64,000 nt of DNA from Agrobacterium tumefaciens (lineage in GTDB: Bacteria; Pseudomonadota; Alphaproteobacteria; Rhizobiales; Rhizobiaceae), in the NCBI RefSeq assembly GCF_005221325.1, contig NZ_CP039889.1, positions 1,748,501 to 1,812,500 of the forward strand. The letters run 5' to 3'. The position numbers and the translations under genes were made by a program. Under the pieces are notes generated by a model that was not told where the DNA came from, made no database searches, and was given only the letters and a program-made list of their open reading frames with translations. Shown in pieces: positions 28,078 to 36,164 of this stretch (positions are counted from its first letter, which is position 1; every line of letters begins with the position of its first letter).

Positions 28078-28132
28078 AGGCCTCACCCTGCGTCCACGAC
28101 TGCCCGTTGATCTGAACTGAAAGAACGATGTC

Positions 28133-28978
28133 ATGACCTTTGCTATCCATATGATCGATGTATTCGGCTCCGGGCCGCTTTCCGGCAATCCGCTGGCCGT
28201 CATCACGGGCGCCGACAACCTGACGACGGATGAAATGCAGCTGTTGACGCGGTGGTTCAACCTGTCCGAAACCACATTTCTACTGCCGCCCACCCATTCA
28301 GAGGCCGACTACCGTGTCCGGATATTTTCGCTGGACAGGGAAATGCCCTTTGCCGGGCACCCCACGCTGGGCAGTTGCCACGCATGGCTGTCCGCCAATG
28401 GTTCGCCCAAAAACGAAACGGCCATCATTCAGGAATGCGGTGCCGGGCTGGTCCCGATCAGGCGCGCGCAGGGGCGGCTTTCCTTTGCCGCCCCGCCGCT
28501 CATCCGTTCCGGTGCGCCGACACCGGCCGAGTTGGAAGAGGCGCGGCAGCTGTTGCGGATCGAGGCCCACGATATTGTCGATGCCGCCTGGATCGATAAT
28601 GGTCCCGGATGGCTGGGGATCAGGCTGGCATCGGCGGAAAAGGTGCTTGATCTTGACCCGGTCCGCAGCTGGCCTGACCGCATTGATGTCGGTGTGGTTG
28701 GTCCTTACACGGAAGGCGACGAAGCTGCCTTCGAGGTTCGCGCCTTCTTCAGCGATCATCTGGGCTCCATCGCCGAAGATCCCGTTACCGGAAGCCTCAA
28801 TGCCTCGCTGGCGCAATGGCTGTTTGCCACGGGCATGGTTGCGGCAGATTATGTCGCCGCTCAGGGGACGCGTCTCGGTCGGCAGGGTCGTGTTTACCTC
28901 AGCCGCGATGAGATCGGTGCAATATGGGTGGGTGGTGAAACACGCACACATGTCGAAGGCCGATTGCTCGGTCTTTGA
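28133..28978 (+). CDS. PhzF family isomerase
   Basis: The 281-residue protein begins with the family opening HMIDVFGSGPLSGNPLAVI. It has the proposed catalytic Glu in NLSETTFLLPP and the conserved MPFAGHPTLGSCHAW and DPVTGSLNASLAQWL. It adopts the diaminopimelate-epimerase-like fold. PhzF itself isomerises a dihydroxyanthranilate in phenazine synthesis, but most homologues have unknown substrates. Phenazine genes are absent here, so this is a stand-alone relative. Confidence 0.9.
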   Translation: MTFAIHMIDVFGSGPLSGNPLAVITGADNLTTDEMQLLTRWFNLSETTFLLPPTHSEADYRVRIFSLDREMPFAGHPTLGSCHAWLSANGSPKNETAIIQECGAGLVPIRRAQGRLSFAAPPLIRSGAPTPAELEEARQLLRIEAHDIVDAAWIDNGPGWLGIRLASAEKVLDLDPVRSWPDRIDVGVVGPYTEGDEAAFEVRAFFSDHLGSIAEDPVTGSLNASLAQWLFATGMVAADYVAAQGTRLGRQGRVYLSRDEIGAIWVGGETRTHVEGRLLGL

Positions 28979-29003
28979 AGACAGATGAAAACGAGGTGAC
29001 TTG

Positions 29004-29579
29004 ATGAATGACAGTGTTTACCGCCCAATTTCCGAACGCGTGTTGGCGGATGATTGGGGCCGGCTGACCAAGTATGAATATGAACTCCGGCTGCGGGACG
29101 GAAGCTGGCAGAAGCAGACCCGGGAGGCATATGATCGCGGTAACGGCGCGACGTGCCTGTTGTACAATCCGGCAAGCGGACATGTCCTTTTGACCCGCCA
29201 GTTCCGGTTGCCGGTTCTCTTGAATGGCGGTCTGGAATCACTGATCGAGACACCGGCAGGGCTGCTCGAAGGCGCAGAACCGGCGACGCGAATGCGTGCG
29301 GAACTGATGGAGGAGACCGGTTACGAGGTTTCCGAACTCACACACCTGTTCGATATCTATATGAGCCCCGGCTCGGTCACCGAATATCTCGCTTTTTTCC
29401 ACGGCGAATATGCCGACACCCACAAAGTGGGCGAGGGCGGTGGCTCCGCTGACGAGGGAGAAGATATCGATGTGCTCGAAATCCCCCTGCCGGAGGCGAT
29501 GCGGATGATCGATCGTGGCGATATTCGCGACGCCAAGACGATCATTCTGCTCCAGCATCTTGCCATCCGGCTTTTGTAG
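29004..29579 (+). CDS. nudK: NUDIX hydrolase, NudK-like (GDP-mannose pyrophosphatase)
   Basis: About 191 residues. Over most of its length it follows E. coli NudK: YDRGNGATCLLYN, TRQFRLPVLLNGG, the Nudix box region AELMEETGYEVSEL, and DIYMSPGSVTEYLAFFHGEY, then EDIDVLEIPL. NudK hydrolyses GDP-mannose to GMP and mannose-1-phosphate with Mg2+. The ATG at 29004 is preferred over the TTG one codon earlier. It is the last gene of the run after PhzF. Confidence 0.87.
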   Translation: MNDSVYRPISERVLADDWGRLTKYEYELRLRDGSWQKQTREAYDRGNGATCLLYNPASGHVLLTRQFRLPVLLNGGLESLIETPAGLLEGAEPATRMRAELMEETGYEVSELTHLFDIYMSPGSVTEYLAFFHGEYADTHKVGEGGGSADEGEDIDVLEIPLPEAMRMIDRGDIRDAKTIILLQHLAIRLL

Positions 29580-29641
29580 GAAAAGCACGGGTCGCTCTGA
29601 TCCCGGTTCACCATTGTGGCCACCTCCTCAAAAACGTTTTT

Positions 29642-29667
29642 CGGCCCGGCGTGAAAGCGCCGGACCG
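29642..29667 (-). terminator. Hairpin downstream of LysR gene
   Basis: CGGCCCGGCG and CGCCGGACCG form a 10-base stem with one mismatch and a TGAAAG loop, 15 bases after the leftward LysR stop. An AAAAACGTTTTT palindrome follows on the leftward side. It also lies 60 bases after the nudK stop, so it may serve both strands. Confidence 0.5.
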
Positions 29668-29682
29668 ATCCGACGCTCTCGA

Positions 29683-30570
29683 TCATCTGGCGAAAAGATT
29701 GGCGGCCATATAGTCGACAAACGCTCTGACTTTTGGGGACAGATATCGATTGGTCGGCCAGAGTACACAGAAGGTCCCCGTATCGGCCACATAGTCGTCC
29801 AGCAGCGAAACCAGTTTCCCCTCGGCGATTTCGGATGCCACGGCAAATGAAGGAAGACAGGTGATCCCGAATGATCGCTCCGCGAGATAGATCAAGGGCT
29901 CCAGCGTGCTTGCAACGGTCGCAACCGGTAGATCGATCCTGATCTCACACCCGTCGCGAACCAGCGGCCACGGTTCAAACTTTCCGGAATTCGCGAAACG
30001 GTGGTGGAGACAGCGGTGCCGGACAAGATCTTCGGGAGCCGTGGGCCGGCCATGCGCTTCGAGATAGCCGGGTGCCGCCACGATCCTGTGTTTGAAGGTG
30101 CCGAGCTTGCGGCTCATCAGCCTCGTGTCCCTGATATCGCCTGTCCGGATGACGGCGTCGAACCCTTCCTCGATGACATCGACCAGGCGATCGGTAAAAT
30201 CCAGATCGAGATTGATGTCCGGATAGGTCTCCATGAAGGCCGATATTGTCGGCATCAGCAGCATGCCCGCCAGGGGAAGGCTGACACGCAGCTGCCCGCG
30301 CGGAATGGCCTGCGATCTCGATAGTTGAGCCTGAGCCGTCTCATATTCCGACTGGATGCGCCGGCATGTATCGAGGAAAAAACCGCCATCCTCCGTCAGG
30401 GTCATGCTGCGTGTCGAGCGATTGAACAATCGCACACCCAGTTCGTCCTCCAGACGTGCGATGGCCTTGCCGACGGCTGACCCGGAAATGCCAAGACGAT
30501 GTCCGGCCGCCACGAAGCTTCCCGCTTCCGCGACCTGAATGAATATGCCGAGTGTTCCGAGCTTGTCCAT
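29683..30570 (-). CDS. LysR-family transcriptional regulator
   Basis: About 295 residues: an N-terminal HTH (FVAAGHRLGISGSAVGKAIA) and a LysR substrate-binding domain of the DsdC/AaeR-like group common in rhizobia. The ATG at 30570 (MDKLGTLGIF) fits the family start; the frame to 30579 adds three residues. It is divergent from the small ABM-domain gene and probably regulates it. Confidence 0.9.
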   Translation of the reverse strand: MDKLGTLGIFIQVAEAGSFVAAGHRLGISGSAVGKAIARLEDELGVRLFNRSTRSMTLTEDGGFFLDTCRRIQSEYETAQAQLSRSQAIPRGQLRVSLPLAGMLLMPTISAFMETYPDINLDLDFTDRLVDVIEEGFDAVIRTGDIRDTRLMSRKLGTFKHRIVAAPGYLEAHGRPTAPEDLVRHRCLHHRFANSGKFEPWPLVRDGCEIRIDLPVATVASTLEPLIYLAERSFGITCLPSFAVASEIAEGKLVSLLDDYVADTGTFCVLWPTNRYLSPKVRAFVDYMAANLFAR

Positions 30571-30607
30571 GATCTCCAATTAAGGAATTTTCTTCCAGTA
30601 TGTTGCG

Positions 30608-30632
30608 AATAGCAGCCTGTTTATCCGCTATT
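30608..30632. promoter_or_regulatory. Inverted repeat, candidate LysR binding site
   Basis: AATAGC and GCTATT are separated by 13 bases in the divergent region between the LysR gene and the ABM-domain gene. The layout fits a LysR box. Visible symmetry only; no functional evidence. Confidence 0.4.
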
Positions 30633-30694
30633 TTCCTCTCGATATCCAGATGTGGCCGCGGCTGAATTGGCCGGGCTTTAAAATGGAGATACTT

Positions 30695-31048
30695 ATGGAA
30701 ACGACACCTCTTGCAGCCTTCACCGGCTCTCCCGCCCCTACGACCTTCATCGTCAACGTCATTCACGTCCACCCCGGAAAACAGGAAGAAGCCTTCGCCA
30801 TTATTCAGGACGTCGTACATTACGTCGCCGAACGGAAAGAAGGGTTCCTCTGGAGCAGCCTTGCGAAAAGCACGGATGGGCAGACGGTCGTCAATGTCGA
30901 GGCTATCCAGGGTGCCGGCAACGTCGATGAATTCTTTACCGACCCGGCATTCGTTGAAAAATTCCGCAAGCTGGACACGGTTTCGAAAAGCGAATTCCAT
31001 ACCTACACGGTCGATGATCTGGTTCTTCCCAAACTCAAGGCCGTGTGA
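30695..31048 (+). CDS. ABM-domain protein (putative quinol/antibiotic monooxygenase-like)
   Basis: The 117-residue protein has one ferredoxin-like ABM domain: TFIVNVIHVHPGKQEEAFAI at the start and KEGFLWSSLAKSTDGQTVVN in the middle. Such small proteins dimerise and act as cofactor-free monooxygenases or heme-degrading or sensing proteins. GGAG lies upstream of the ATG at 30695; the longer frame to 30650 lacks a ribosome site. It is monocistronic and probably under the divergent LysR regulator. Confidence 0.78.
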   Translation: METTPLAAFTGSPAPTTFIVNVIHVHPGKQEEAFAIIQDVVHYVAERKEGFLWSSLAKSTDGQTVVNVEAIQGAGNVDEFFTDPAFVEKFRKLDTVSKSEFHTYTVDDLVLPKLKAV

Positions 31049-31359
31049 CCGGCCTTGCGGCATCGGCTTTTTAAAGAGCCTGTCAGGTCGCAAGCTGTTC
31101 AGGGGGAATTTTCCCCCTGTTGGCGACCAAACAGTTCATCCTGTCCCCGCTTCGAAGAAAATCCACCTCTTCTCCGCCGAGTAGATTTGAGTGAATTGAG
31201 CAACGGCGGTGATCATCCAGCCACCGTCACGACCCCCAAGCACTGGGTCCATTAAAACTTCGTTTGACCCCATCATATTGGCTATCGTGTACCCAGGTAG
31301 GCAGCCACGCATCGTTTGAATGGCGATCGCGAAAGGCTCTCTGAAATGCCGAGTGTGCC
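31049..31359. other. 311-base intergenic region before accB with nested hairpin
   Basis: No coding potential that I can support. A hairpin at 31087-31127 follows the ABM gene. The remainder leads to accB and must contain its promoter. TTGACC occurs near 31263, but I see no convincing -10 at the right distance. Confidence 0.5.
31087..31127 (+). terminator. Nested hairpin after ABM-domain gene
   Basis: CAGGGGGAA (31100-31108) and TTCCCCCTG (31111-31119) form a perfect 9-base stem with a TT loop. An outer GTCGC/GCGAC pair encloses them. It sits about 40 bases after the ABM stop and lacks a clear T tract. It probably ends that transcript. Confidence 0.5.
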
Positions 31360-31803
31360 ATGGACCTGCCGAAGATAAAAACGCTGATCGATTTCGTTGG
31401 ACGGACAAACGTCACGGAGCTGACGGTTGCGGAAAAAAAAGTGACGGTCCGGATTTTCCGAACCGTCGGGCAGGCGGCGACTGTTGCCGAGACGAAATCG
31501 ACCGAAGGCGAAGTTGCCGGGCCGGCTTCTTCTGCGGATGTTTCAGCTTCTGTCGTGAGCGCGGGTTCGACCTCCACCGTTAAGGCGCCGGTTTTTGGTG
31601 TTTTGCATCGTTCATCGGCTCCGGGTCAGCAGCCGTTCGTGAATGTCGGCGATCATGTCGAAGAGGGGCAGACCCTCTTCATCATCGAGGCGATGAAGGT
31701 CTTCAACACCATTGCCGCGCCGCATGCGGGCCGAATTGCATATCTGACTGATGTGGATGGCGGCGAGGTCGAGACGGGCGATGTGCTGGCGGAGATCGTA
31801 TGA
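31360..31803 (+). CDS. accB: Biotin carboxyl carrier protein (AccB-like)
   Basis: The 147-residue carrier has an N-terminal helix pair (IKTLIDFVGRTNVTELTVAE), an Ala/Ser-rich linker and a C-terminal biotinyl domain with the biotinylation motif EAMKVFN; the Lys is the attachment site. It carries carboxybiotin between a biotin carboxylase and a carboxyltransferase. Its stop overlaps the accC start (ATGA). No AccA/AccD carboxyltransferase is present here; pxpB and pxpC follow instead. It is therefore probably a dedicated carrier for this operon rather than the fatty-acid enzyme. Confidence 0.93.
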   Translation: MDLPKIKTLIDFVGRTNVTELTVAEKKVTVRIFRTVGQAATVAETKSTEGEVAGPASSADVSASVVSAGSTSTVKAPVFGVLHRSSAPGQQPFVNVGDHVEEGQTLFIIEAMKVFNTIAAPHAGRIAYLTDVDGGEVETGDVLAEIV

Positions 31804-33194
31804 TGGTGGAGGTCTTCAAAAATACGACACCTGCCGAGAAACGCTTCGATACGGTTCTCATTGCGAACAGGGGTGAAATAGCGGCGAGAATCCAGCGGGC
31901 CTGCTATGAGCTCGGGTTAAAAACCGTCGCAATATGCTCCGAGGCGGACAGGGGCGCATCCTATGTCCGGACTGCCGACAGTTTTCTTTGTATCGGCCCT
32001 TCCGCTGCGGGAAAAAGTTATCTCAACAAGGATGCCATCCTGCTTGCCGCGCGGCTGACATCTTCAGGGGCGATCCATCCCGGTTACGGGTTTCTGTCCG
32101 AAAATACCGCCTTTTCGGACGCTATCGAAAAAGCCGGCCTCGTTTTCATTGGGCCGGATGCATCATCGATCGCGACGATGGGCGACAAGATCGCTGCAAA
32201 ACGGGCGATGATTGCCGCTGATGTGCCGTGTGTTCCAGGTCCTGATACGGCATTGCCGGACGACCCGGCTGCCGTCGAAAACATTGCGCAGGAAATCGGT
32301 TATCCCGTCATCGTAAAGGCTGCCGGCGGCGGTGGCGGCCGGGGTATGCGGGTTGTGCCGGATGCCGGCTCGCTGCATGAGGCGATTGCCACGACACGCG
32401 AGGAAGCCCGTCAGGCTTTCGGCTCGCCGGCACTCTACATGGAAAAATTCCTCGAGCATCCGCGACACATTGAAATACAGGTCCTGTGCGACACCCATGG
32501 ACATGCCGTTTGGCTGGGACATCGCGACTGCTCGATGCAGCGCCGCCACCAGAAAGTGGTGGAGGAAGCGCCGGCGCCCGGCATTTCGCCTGAGGTGATC
32601 CGGTCCGTCGGACAATCCTGCGTCGAGGCCTGCCAGCAGATCGGTTATCGAGGCGTCGGAACGTTCGAATTCCTCTACGAGAACGGATCGTTCTATTTCA
32701 TCGAGATGAATACGCGTCTGCAGGTCGAGCATCCCGTGACCGAAATGACCAGCGGGATCGACATCGTTCAGGCGCAGATCAGGGCGGCCCAGGGGGAAGA
32801 ACTGGATTTGCGCCAGCAGGATGTGAAATGCGAAGGCCACGCCTTCGAATGCCGCATCAACGCGGAAGATCCGCAGACTTTCCTGCCTTCCGCCGGCGTC
32901 GTGGCTAGCCTTTCGTGGCCTCAGGGGCAGGGCATTCGTGTCGATACCCATATCCATGAGGGTTACAGGGTTTCTCCCTATTACGATTCCCTGATCGCCA
33001 AGCTCATCGTCCATGCGCCAACCCGCAGCGAGGCGATGGCGAAGATGCGCGAAGCGCTTGCCGAGACGGCAATTGACGGCATTTCGACCAATCTGCCGTT
33101 CCTGCGCGCCCTCTTCGAGGACGAGGCTTTTGCGCGTGGTGAAACCGATATTCATTATCTGGAGAAATGGCTCAAGCAACGGAGGGTGGCATGA
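31800..33194 (+). CDS. accC: Biotin carboxylase (AccC-like)
   Basis: The 464-residue ATP-grasp enzyme begins FDTVLIANRGEIAARIQRAC. It has the glycine-rich ATP lid KAAGGGGGRGMRVV, HRDCSMQRRHQKVVEEAPAP, and the active-site segment FIEMNTRLQVEHPVTEM with the catalytic Glu/Asn/Arg. It carboxylates biotin on the carrier protein using ATP and bicarbonate. It is overlapped at both ends by its neighbours (ATGA junctions). It is the BC component of the proposed split lactam carboxylase. Confidence 0.95.
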   Translation: MMVEVFKNTTPAEKRFDTVLIANRGEIAARIQRACYELGLKTVAICSEADRGASYVRTADSFLCIGPSAAGKSYLNKDAILLAARLTSSGAIHPGYGFLSENTAFSDAIEKAGLVFIGPDASSIATMGDKIAAKRAMIAADVPCVPGPDTALPDDPAAVENIAQEIGYPVIVKAAGGGGGRGMRVVPDAGSLHEAIATTREEARQAFGSPALYMEKFLEHPRHIEIQVLCDTHGHAVWLGHRDCSMQRRHQKVVEEAPAPGISPEVIRSVGQSCVEACQQIGYRGVGTFEFLYENGSFYFIEMNTRLQVEHPVTEMTSGIDIVQAQIRAAQGEELDLRQQDVKCEGHAFECRINAEDPQTFLPSAGVVASLSWPQGQGIRVDTHIHEGYRVSPYYDSLIAKLIVHAPTRSEAMAKMREALAETAIDGISTNLPFLRALFEDEAFARGETDIHYLEKWLKQRRVA

Positions 33195-33625
33195 GTACGC
33201 TCGACCTTACCGATACCGCCACCATCGCGGCCCTGACCGAAGCCCTGACGGCGGCGGGTGTGGACGGTATTGAAATCTCAACGCCCAGGGGGCATTTGCG
33301 CCTCGTTGTTGCCACCGGCAACAGTGCACAGGCCGCTTCGGTGGTGAAACCCTCATCGGCTGAAACCGCTGCCGCTGCCGCGGCCGTGATTGTCAAAGCG
33401 CCGATGGCTGGTCGTTTCTGTTCTTCTCACCCCTCAGCATCGGTCGAGACCGATCATCTCCCGCGTTCGATTAGCAGTGCCGATGTTCTCGGCTTCATCC
33501 GCATAGGCTCCGTTCTGCTTCCCGTATCTGCCGGTTGCCCGGGCGTCGTGAAGAGACGGCTTGCGGAGCCGGATGCGCTGGTCGGGTTTGGCGATCCCCT
33601 GTTCGAAATCGAGCCTCAATCATGA
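33191..33625 (+). CDS. Degenerate biotinyl/lipoyl-domain protein lacking the biotin lysine
   Basis: The 144-residue product has the same plan as AccB: an N-terminal segment (LTDTATIAALTEALTAAGVD), an Ala-rich linker and a C-terminal domain starting VIVKAPMAGRF. The biotinylation hairpin EAMK is replaced by GSVLLPVSAGCPGVV, with no lysine. It therefore cannot carry biotin in the usual way. It starts within the accC stop (ATGA) and its own stop overlaps the pxpB start, so it is made in step with the enzyme subunits. It is probably a structural or adaptor subunit. The family is usually annotated simply as a BCCP. Confidence 0.8.
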   Translation: MSTLDLTDTATIAALTEALTAAGVDGIEISTPRGHLRLVVATGNSAQAASVVKPSSAETAAAAAAVIVKAPMAGRFCSSHPSASVETDHLPRSISSADVLGFIRIGSVLLPVSAGCPGVVKRRLAEPDALVGFGDPLFEIEPQS

Positions 33626-34329
33626 TTGCTACGCCGAATATTCTTGCGCCGCTGCATGACACCCTGCCCCTCACCAAGGGAGAGGCACGCATTTCCTTCA
33701 TCGGCTCCCGTTCCTTTCTGCTCGAAGCACCGGGCGAGTTTGATCTGCCCGCGCAGCGCTGGATCTGGGCCTTGTCGCAAACGGTCAGCAACTGGCCGGA
33801 TGTTGCGGAAATCATCCCCGGCATGACCAATCTTCTGACGATCTTCAAGGAAACGCCCGATGATCCCGACAGTGTCGTGGGGCGTCTGCTGGAGGCATGG
33901 AACAGCGCCCGGAGCCTCGACCTGACTGGCAAAACCATCGAAATCCCGGTGCATTATGGTGGCGAATACGCGACCGATCTTGCCGCCATCTGTGATTTTT
34001 CCGGCTTGAGCGACCGCGAGGTGGTGCGCCTCCATCATGAGGCGACCTATCGTGTCTTCGCATTGGGCAGTGCCCCCGGTTTCGGTTATCTGCACGGTCT
34101 TGATCCCCGAATTTACATGCCCAGAAAAACGGTGCCATCCATCAGAATGGAAAAGGGCTGCGTGACCATCGGCGGGATGCAGACCGGTGTGGCGATGCTG
34201 ACGGGTCCGAATGGCTGGAACTCCATCGGCCACGCGGAACTGCAGATGTTTGACCCGGCATCGTCGGCGCCTGCCCTGATGGCGCCCGGCGATATCGTGC
34301 GGTTCGTGCCGGCGAGGATCGAGCTATGA
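33622..34329 (+). CDS. pxpB: PxpB (KipI/AHS1 family), 5-oxoprolinase or biotin-dependent carboxyltransferase subunit
   Basis: About 235 residues of the AHS1/KipI family: KTIEIPVHYGGEYATDLAAI, then GSAPGFGYLHGLDPRIYMP and VPSIRMEKGCVTIGGMQTG. With PxpC it forms the ATP-dependent 5-oxoprolinase with PxpA. The same two domains, fused, make up the carboxyltransferase part of urea carboxylase. The ATG at 33622 overlaps the previous stop; a longer frame to 33535 is internal to the upstream gene. It ends in an ATGA overlap with pxpC. Confidence 0.94.
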   Translation: MIATPNILAPLHDTLPLTKGEARISFIGSRSFLLEAPGEFDLPAQRWIWALSQTVSNWPDVAEIIPGMTNLLTIFKETPDDPDSVVGRLLEAWNSARSLDLTGKTIEIPVHYGGEYATDLAAICDFSGLSDREVVRLHHEATYRVFALGSAPGFGYLHGLDPRIYMPRKTVPSIRMEKGCVTIGGMQTGVAMLTGPNGWNSIGHAELQMFDPASSAPALMAPGDIVRFVPARIEL

Positions 34330-35321
34330 TCGAGATCATCGAAGCGGGTCCCTTCAACACGGTGCAGGATCTCGGACGCCCGGGTTATCGCGACATCGGT
34401 GTCTCCGCATGCGGCGCCATGGATCCGCTTGCCGTCAAAATCGGCAATATCCTCCTCGGCAATGCCGACGATGCGGCCGCTATCGAGGTCCAGACCTTTC
34501 CGTTCAAAATGCGGTTTGAAGCCCGTGCGGTCTTTGCGGTCACCGGAGCAGATGGTCATCTGCTGCTGGATGGCAGAGAGCTGCTTCCATGGTGCACCCA
34601 TGTGGCAGCCGAAGGACAGGTTCTGGAACTGAGACAGCCGCCGCGCCTCGCGCGCGCCTATATTGTTGTTGCAGGCGGTGTGGATGTTCCGGTGCTGATG
34701 GGGTCGCGGAGCACGGCGTTGCGCGGCGGATTCGGCGGCAATGCCGGGCGTCCGCTTGTTAAGGGTGACAGGCTGGGGATCGGCACGCTTCCTGATGCTT
34801 TGCCGCTGCCGGCAAGCGGTATCGCCGTTATCGAACCTACCATCGCCTTGCGTGACGTATTCGCTCCGGCAGATGAAGGTGTCTTGCAGATCCGCGCGAT
34901 ACCCGCTGGCGAACATGGGCTGTTCGCGTCCGATGGCGAGGCTTTCTGGAGCCAGACATGGCGCATTTCATCCCGCAGCGACCGCACCGGCTATCGCTTG
35001 TCCGGGGAGCCGATCAAGCCGACGGAGACAATCGAAATGCGCTCCCACGGGGTTGTTCCGGGTGTGGTTCAGGTGCCGCCGGGGGGAGAGCCGATCATTC
35101 AGATGAGTGACGCCAACACGGCGGGCGGATATCCGAAGGTTGCCGGCGTGATCGAATGCGATCTGTGGCGGCTCGGGCAGGCGCGGATCGGCAGCCGGTT
35201 GCAATTCGTACGCTCGACCCATGCTGAAGCGCGGGCCGTGGAGCAGGCGGTTGCCAGCTATGTCGAGGATATCAGGCAGACGTCACACATGGTCAAGCGG
35301 GCGCTGAAGGCAATGGCCTGA
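34326..35321 (+). CDS. pxpC: PxpC (KipA/AHS2 family), biotin-dependent carboxyltransferase family
   Basis: The 331-residue protein starts MIEIIEAGPFNTVQDLGRPG, diagnostic of AHS2/KipA, and carries FRSDRTGYRL-like SSRSDRTGYRLSGEP and PGVVQVPPGGEPIIQMSDAN. It is the larger half of the PxpBC heteromer. In urea carboxylase the equivalent domain forms the carboxyltransferase active site. It is co-transcribed and coupled with pxpB, and followed 30 bases later by pxpA. Confidence 0.95.
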   Translation: MIEIIEAGPFNTVQDLGRPGYRDIGVSACGAMDPLAVKIGNILLGNADDAAAIEVQTFPFKMRFEARAVFAVTGADGHLLLDGRELLPWCTHVAAEGQVLELRQPPRLARAYIVVAGGVDVPVLMGSRSTALRGGFGGNAGRPLVKGDRLGIGTLPDALPLPASGIAVIEPTIALRDVFAPADEGVLQIRAIPAGEHGLFASDGEAFWSQTWRISSRSDRTGYRLSGEPIKPTETIEMRSHGVVPGVVQVPPGGEPIIQMSDANTAGGYPKVAGVIECDLWRLGQARIGSRLQFVRSTHAEARAVEQAVASYVEDIRQTSHMVKRALKAMA

Positions 35322-35351
35322 CGGCAGGTGAACGGATCGAAGGAGAATGCG

Positions 35352-36119
35352 ATGAAGATCGATCTGAATTCCGACATGGGTGAGGGCTTCGGTCCTTACC
35401 GGTTGTGCGATGACGAGGCGATGATGAAGATCGTGTCGTCCGCCAACATTGCCTGTGGTTTTCACGGCGGTGACCCTGACACGATGGCCCGGATGGTGCG
35501 TCTGGCGAAAGCGAATGGTGTCGGCATCGGCGCTCATCCGGGGCTGCCGGATCGCGCCGGTTTCGGACGGCGGGAAATGCCGTTCCAACCTGACGAGCTG
35601 CGCCAGCAGATGCTTTACCAGCTCGGCGCGCTGATGGCGATTGCCGGGGCCGAGGGGATGAAGGTCGGCCATTTCAGCTTTCATGCGGCGATGGGCAATA
35701 TGGTCAATCGTGATCCCGCACTGGCCGATCTGATGATGAATGCCATTTCCACTGTCGATCCGGGACTTGTGGTGTTCGTCACGCCCGAAAGTGAAATCGA
35801 AAGGGCGGCGAAACGCGCTGGCCTCAAGACGCTGGCACTGTTTCTGGCGGATCGTGCCTATGATGCCGAAGGCAAGCTCGTGGCGCGGGGACTGCCCGGC
35901 GCATTGGTCAAGGACGAGGTGTTAGTTCGCGCGCGGGTTCGACGGTTCCTGACCCATGGTCAGGTCGAGGCCATCGATGGCTCGATCATCGCCATGCCTG
36001 CGCGTTCGATCCTTGTCCACAGCGATACGCCCGGTTCTCTGGAGCTTGCACGCATCATCCGCAGTGAAATCGAGGCTTCCGGCGCCACTCTTGCGCCTGC
36101 GGCCGAACTTGCGGCCTGA
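35352..36119 (+). CDS. pxpA: PxpA (LamB/YcsF family), 5-oxoprolinase subunit A
   Basis: About 255 residues of the LamB/YcsF family: KIDLNSDMGEGFGPYRL, SSANIACGFHGGDPDTMARM and IGAHPGLPDRAGFGRR contain the conserved Asp, His and metal-site-like residues. With PxpBC it hydrolyses 5-oxoproline (pyroglutamate) to glutamate using ATP. AAGGAGA precedes the ATG at 35352; the longer frame to 35328 has no ribosome site. The final step of ring opening in this operon is assigned here. Confidence 0.95.
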   Translation: MKIDLNSDMGEGFGPYRLCDDEAMMKIVSSANIACGFHGGDPDTMARMVRLAKANGVGIGAHPGLPDRAGFGRREMPFQPDELRQQMLYQLGALMAIAGAEGMKVGHFSFHAAMGNMVNRDPALADLMMNAISTVDPGLVVFVTPESEIERAAKRAGLKTLALFLADRAYDAEGKLVARGLPGALVKDEVLVRARVRRFLTHGQVEAIDGSIIAMPARSILVHSDTPGSLELARIIRSEIEASGATLAPAAELAA

Positions 36120-36164
36120 CCGGGTCGCTGTCTGTTGTTTCCATCTCATCGAAAGATTACCCAG

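Noticed and set aside
31136..31408. Minus-strand 90-codon frame in the gap before accB
   Set aside because: No ribosome site, no recognisable features, and it runs into accB in antisense.
31360..33194. Reading accB/accC as the housekeeping acetyl-CoA carboxylase genes
   Set aside because: The coupling is to pxpB/pxpC rather than to fatty-acid genes, and a second biotinyl-like protein is present. A dedicated copy is more likely, though one window cannot prove it.
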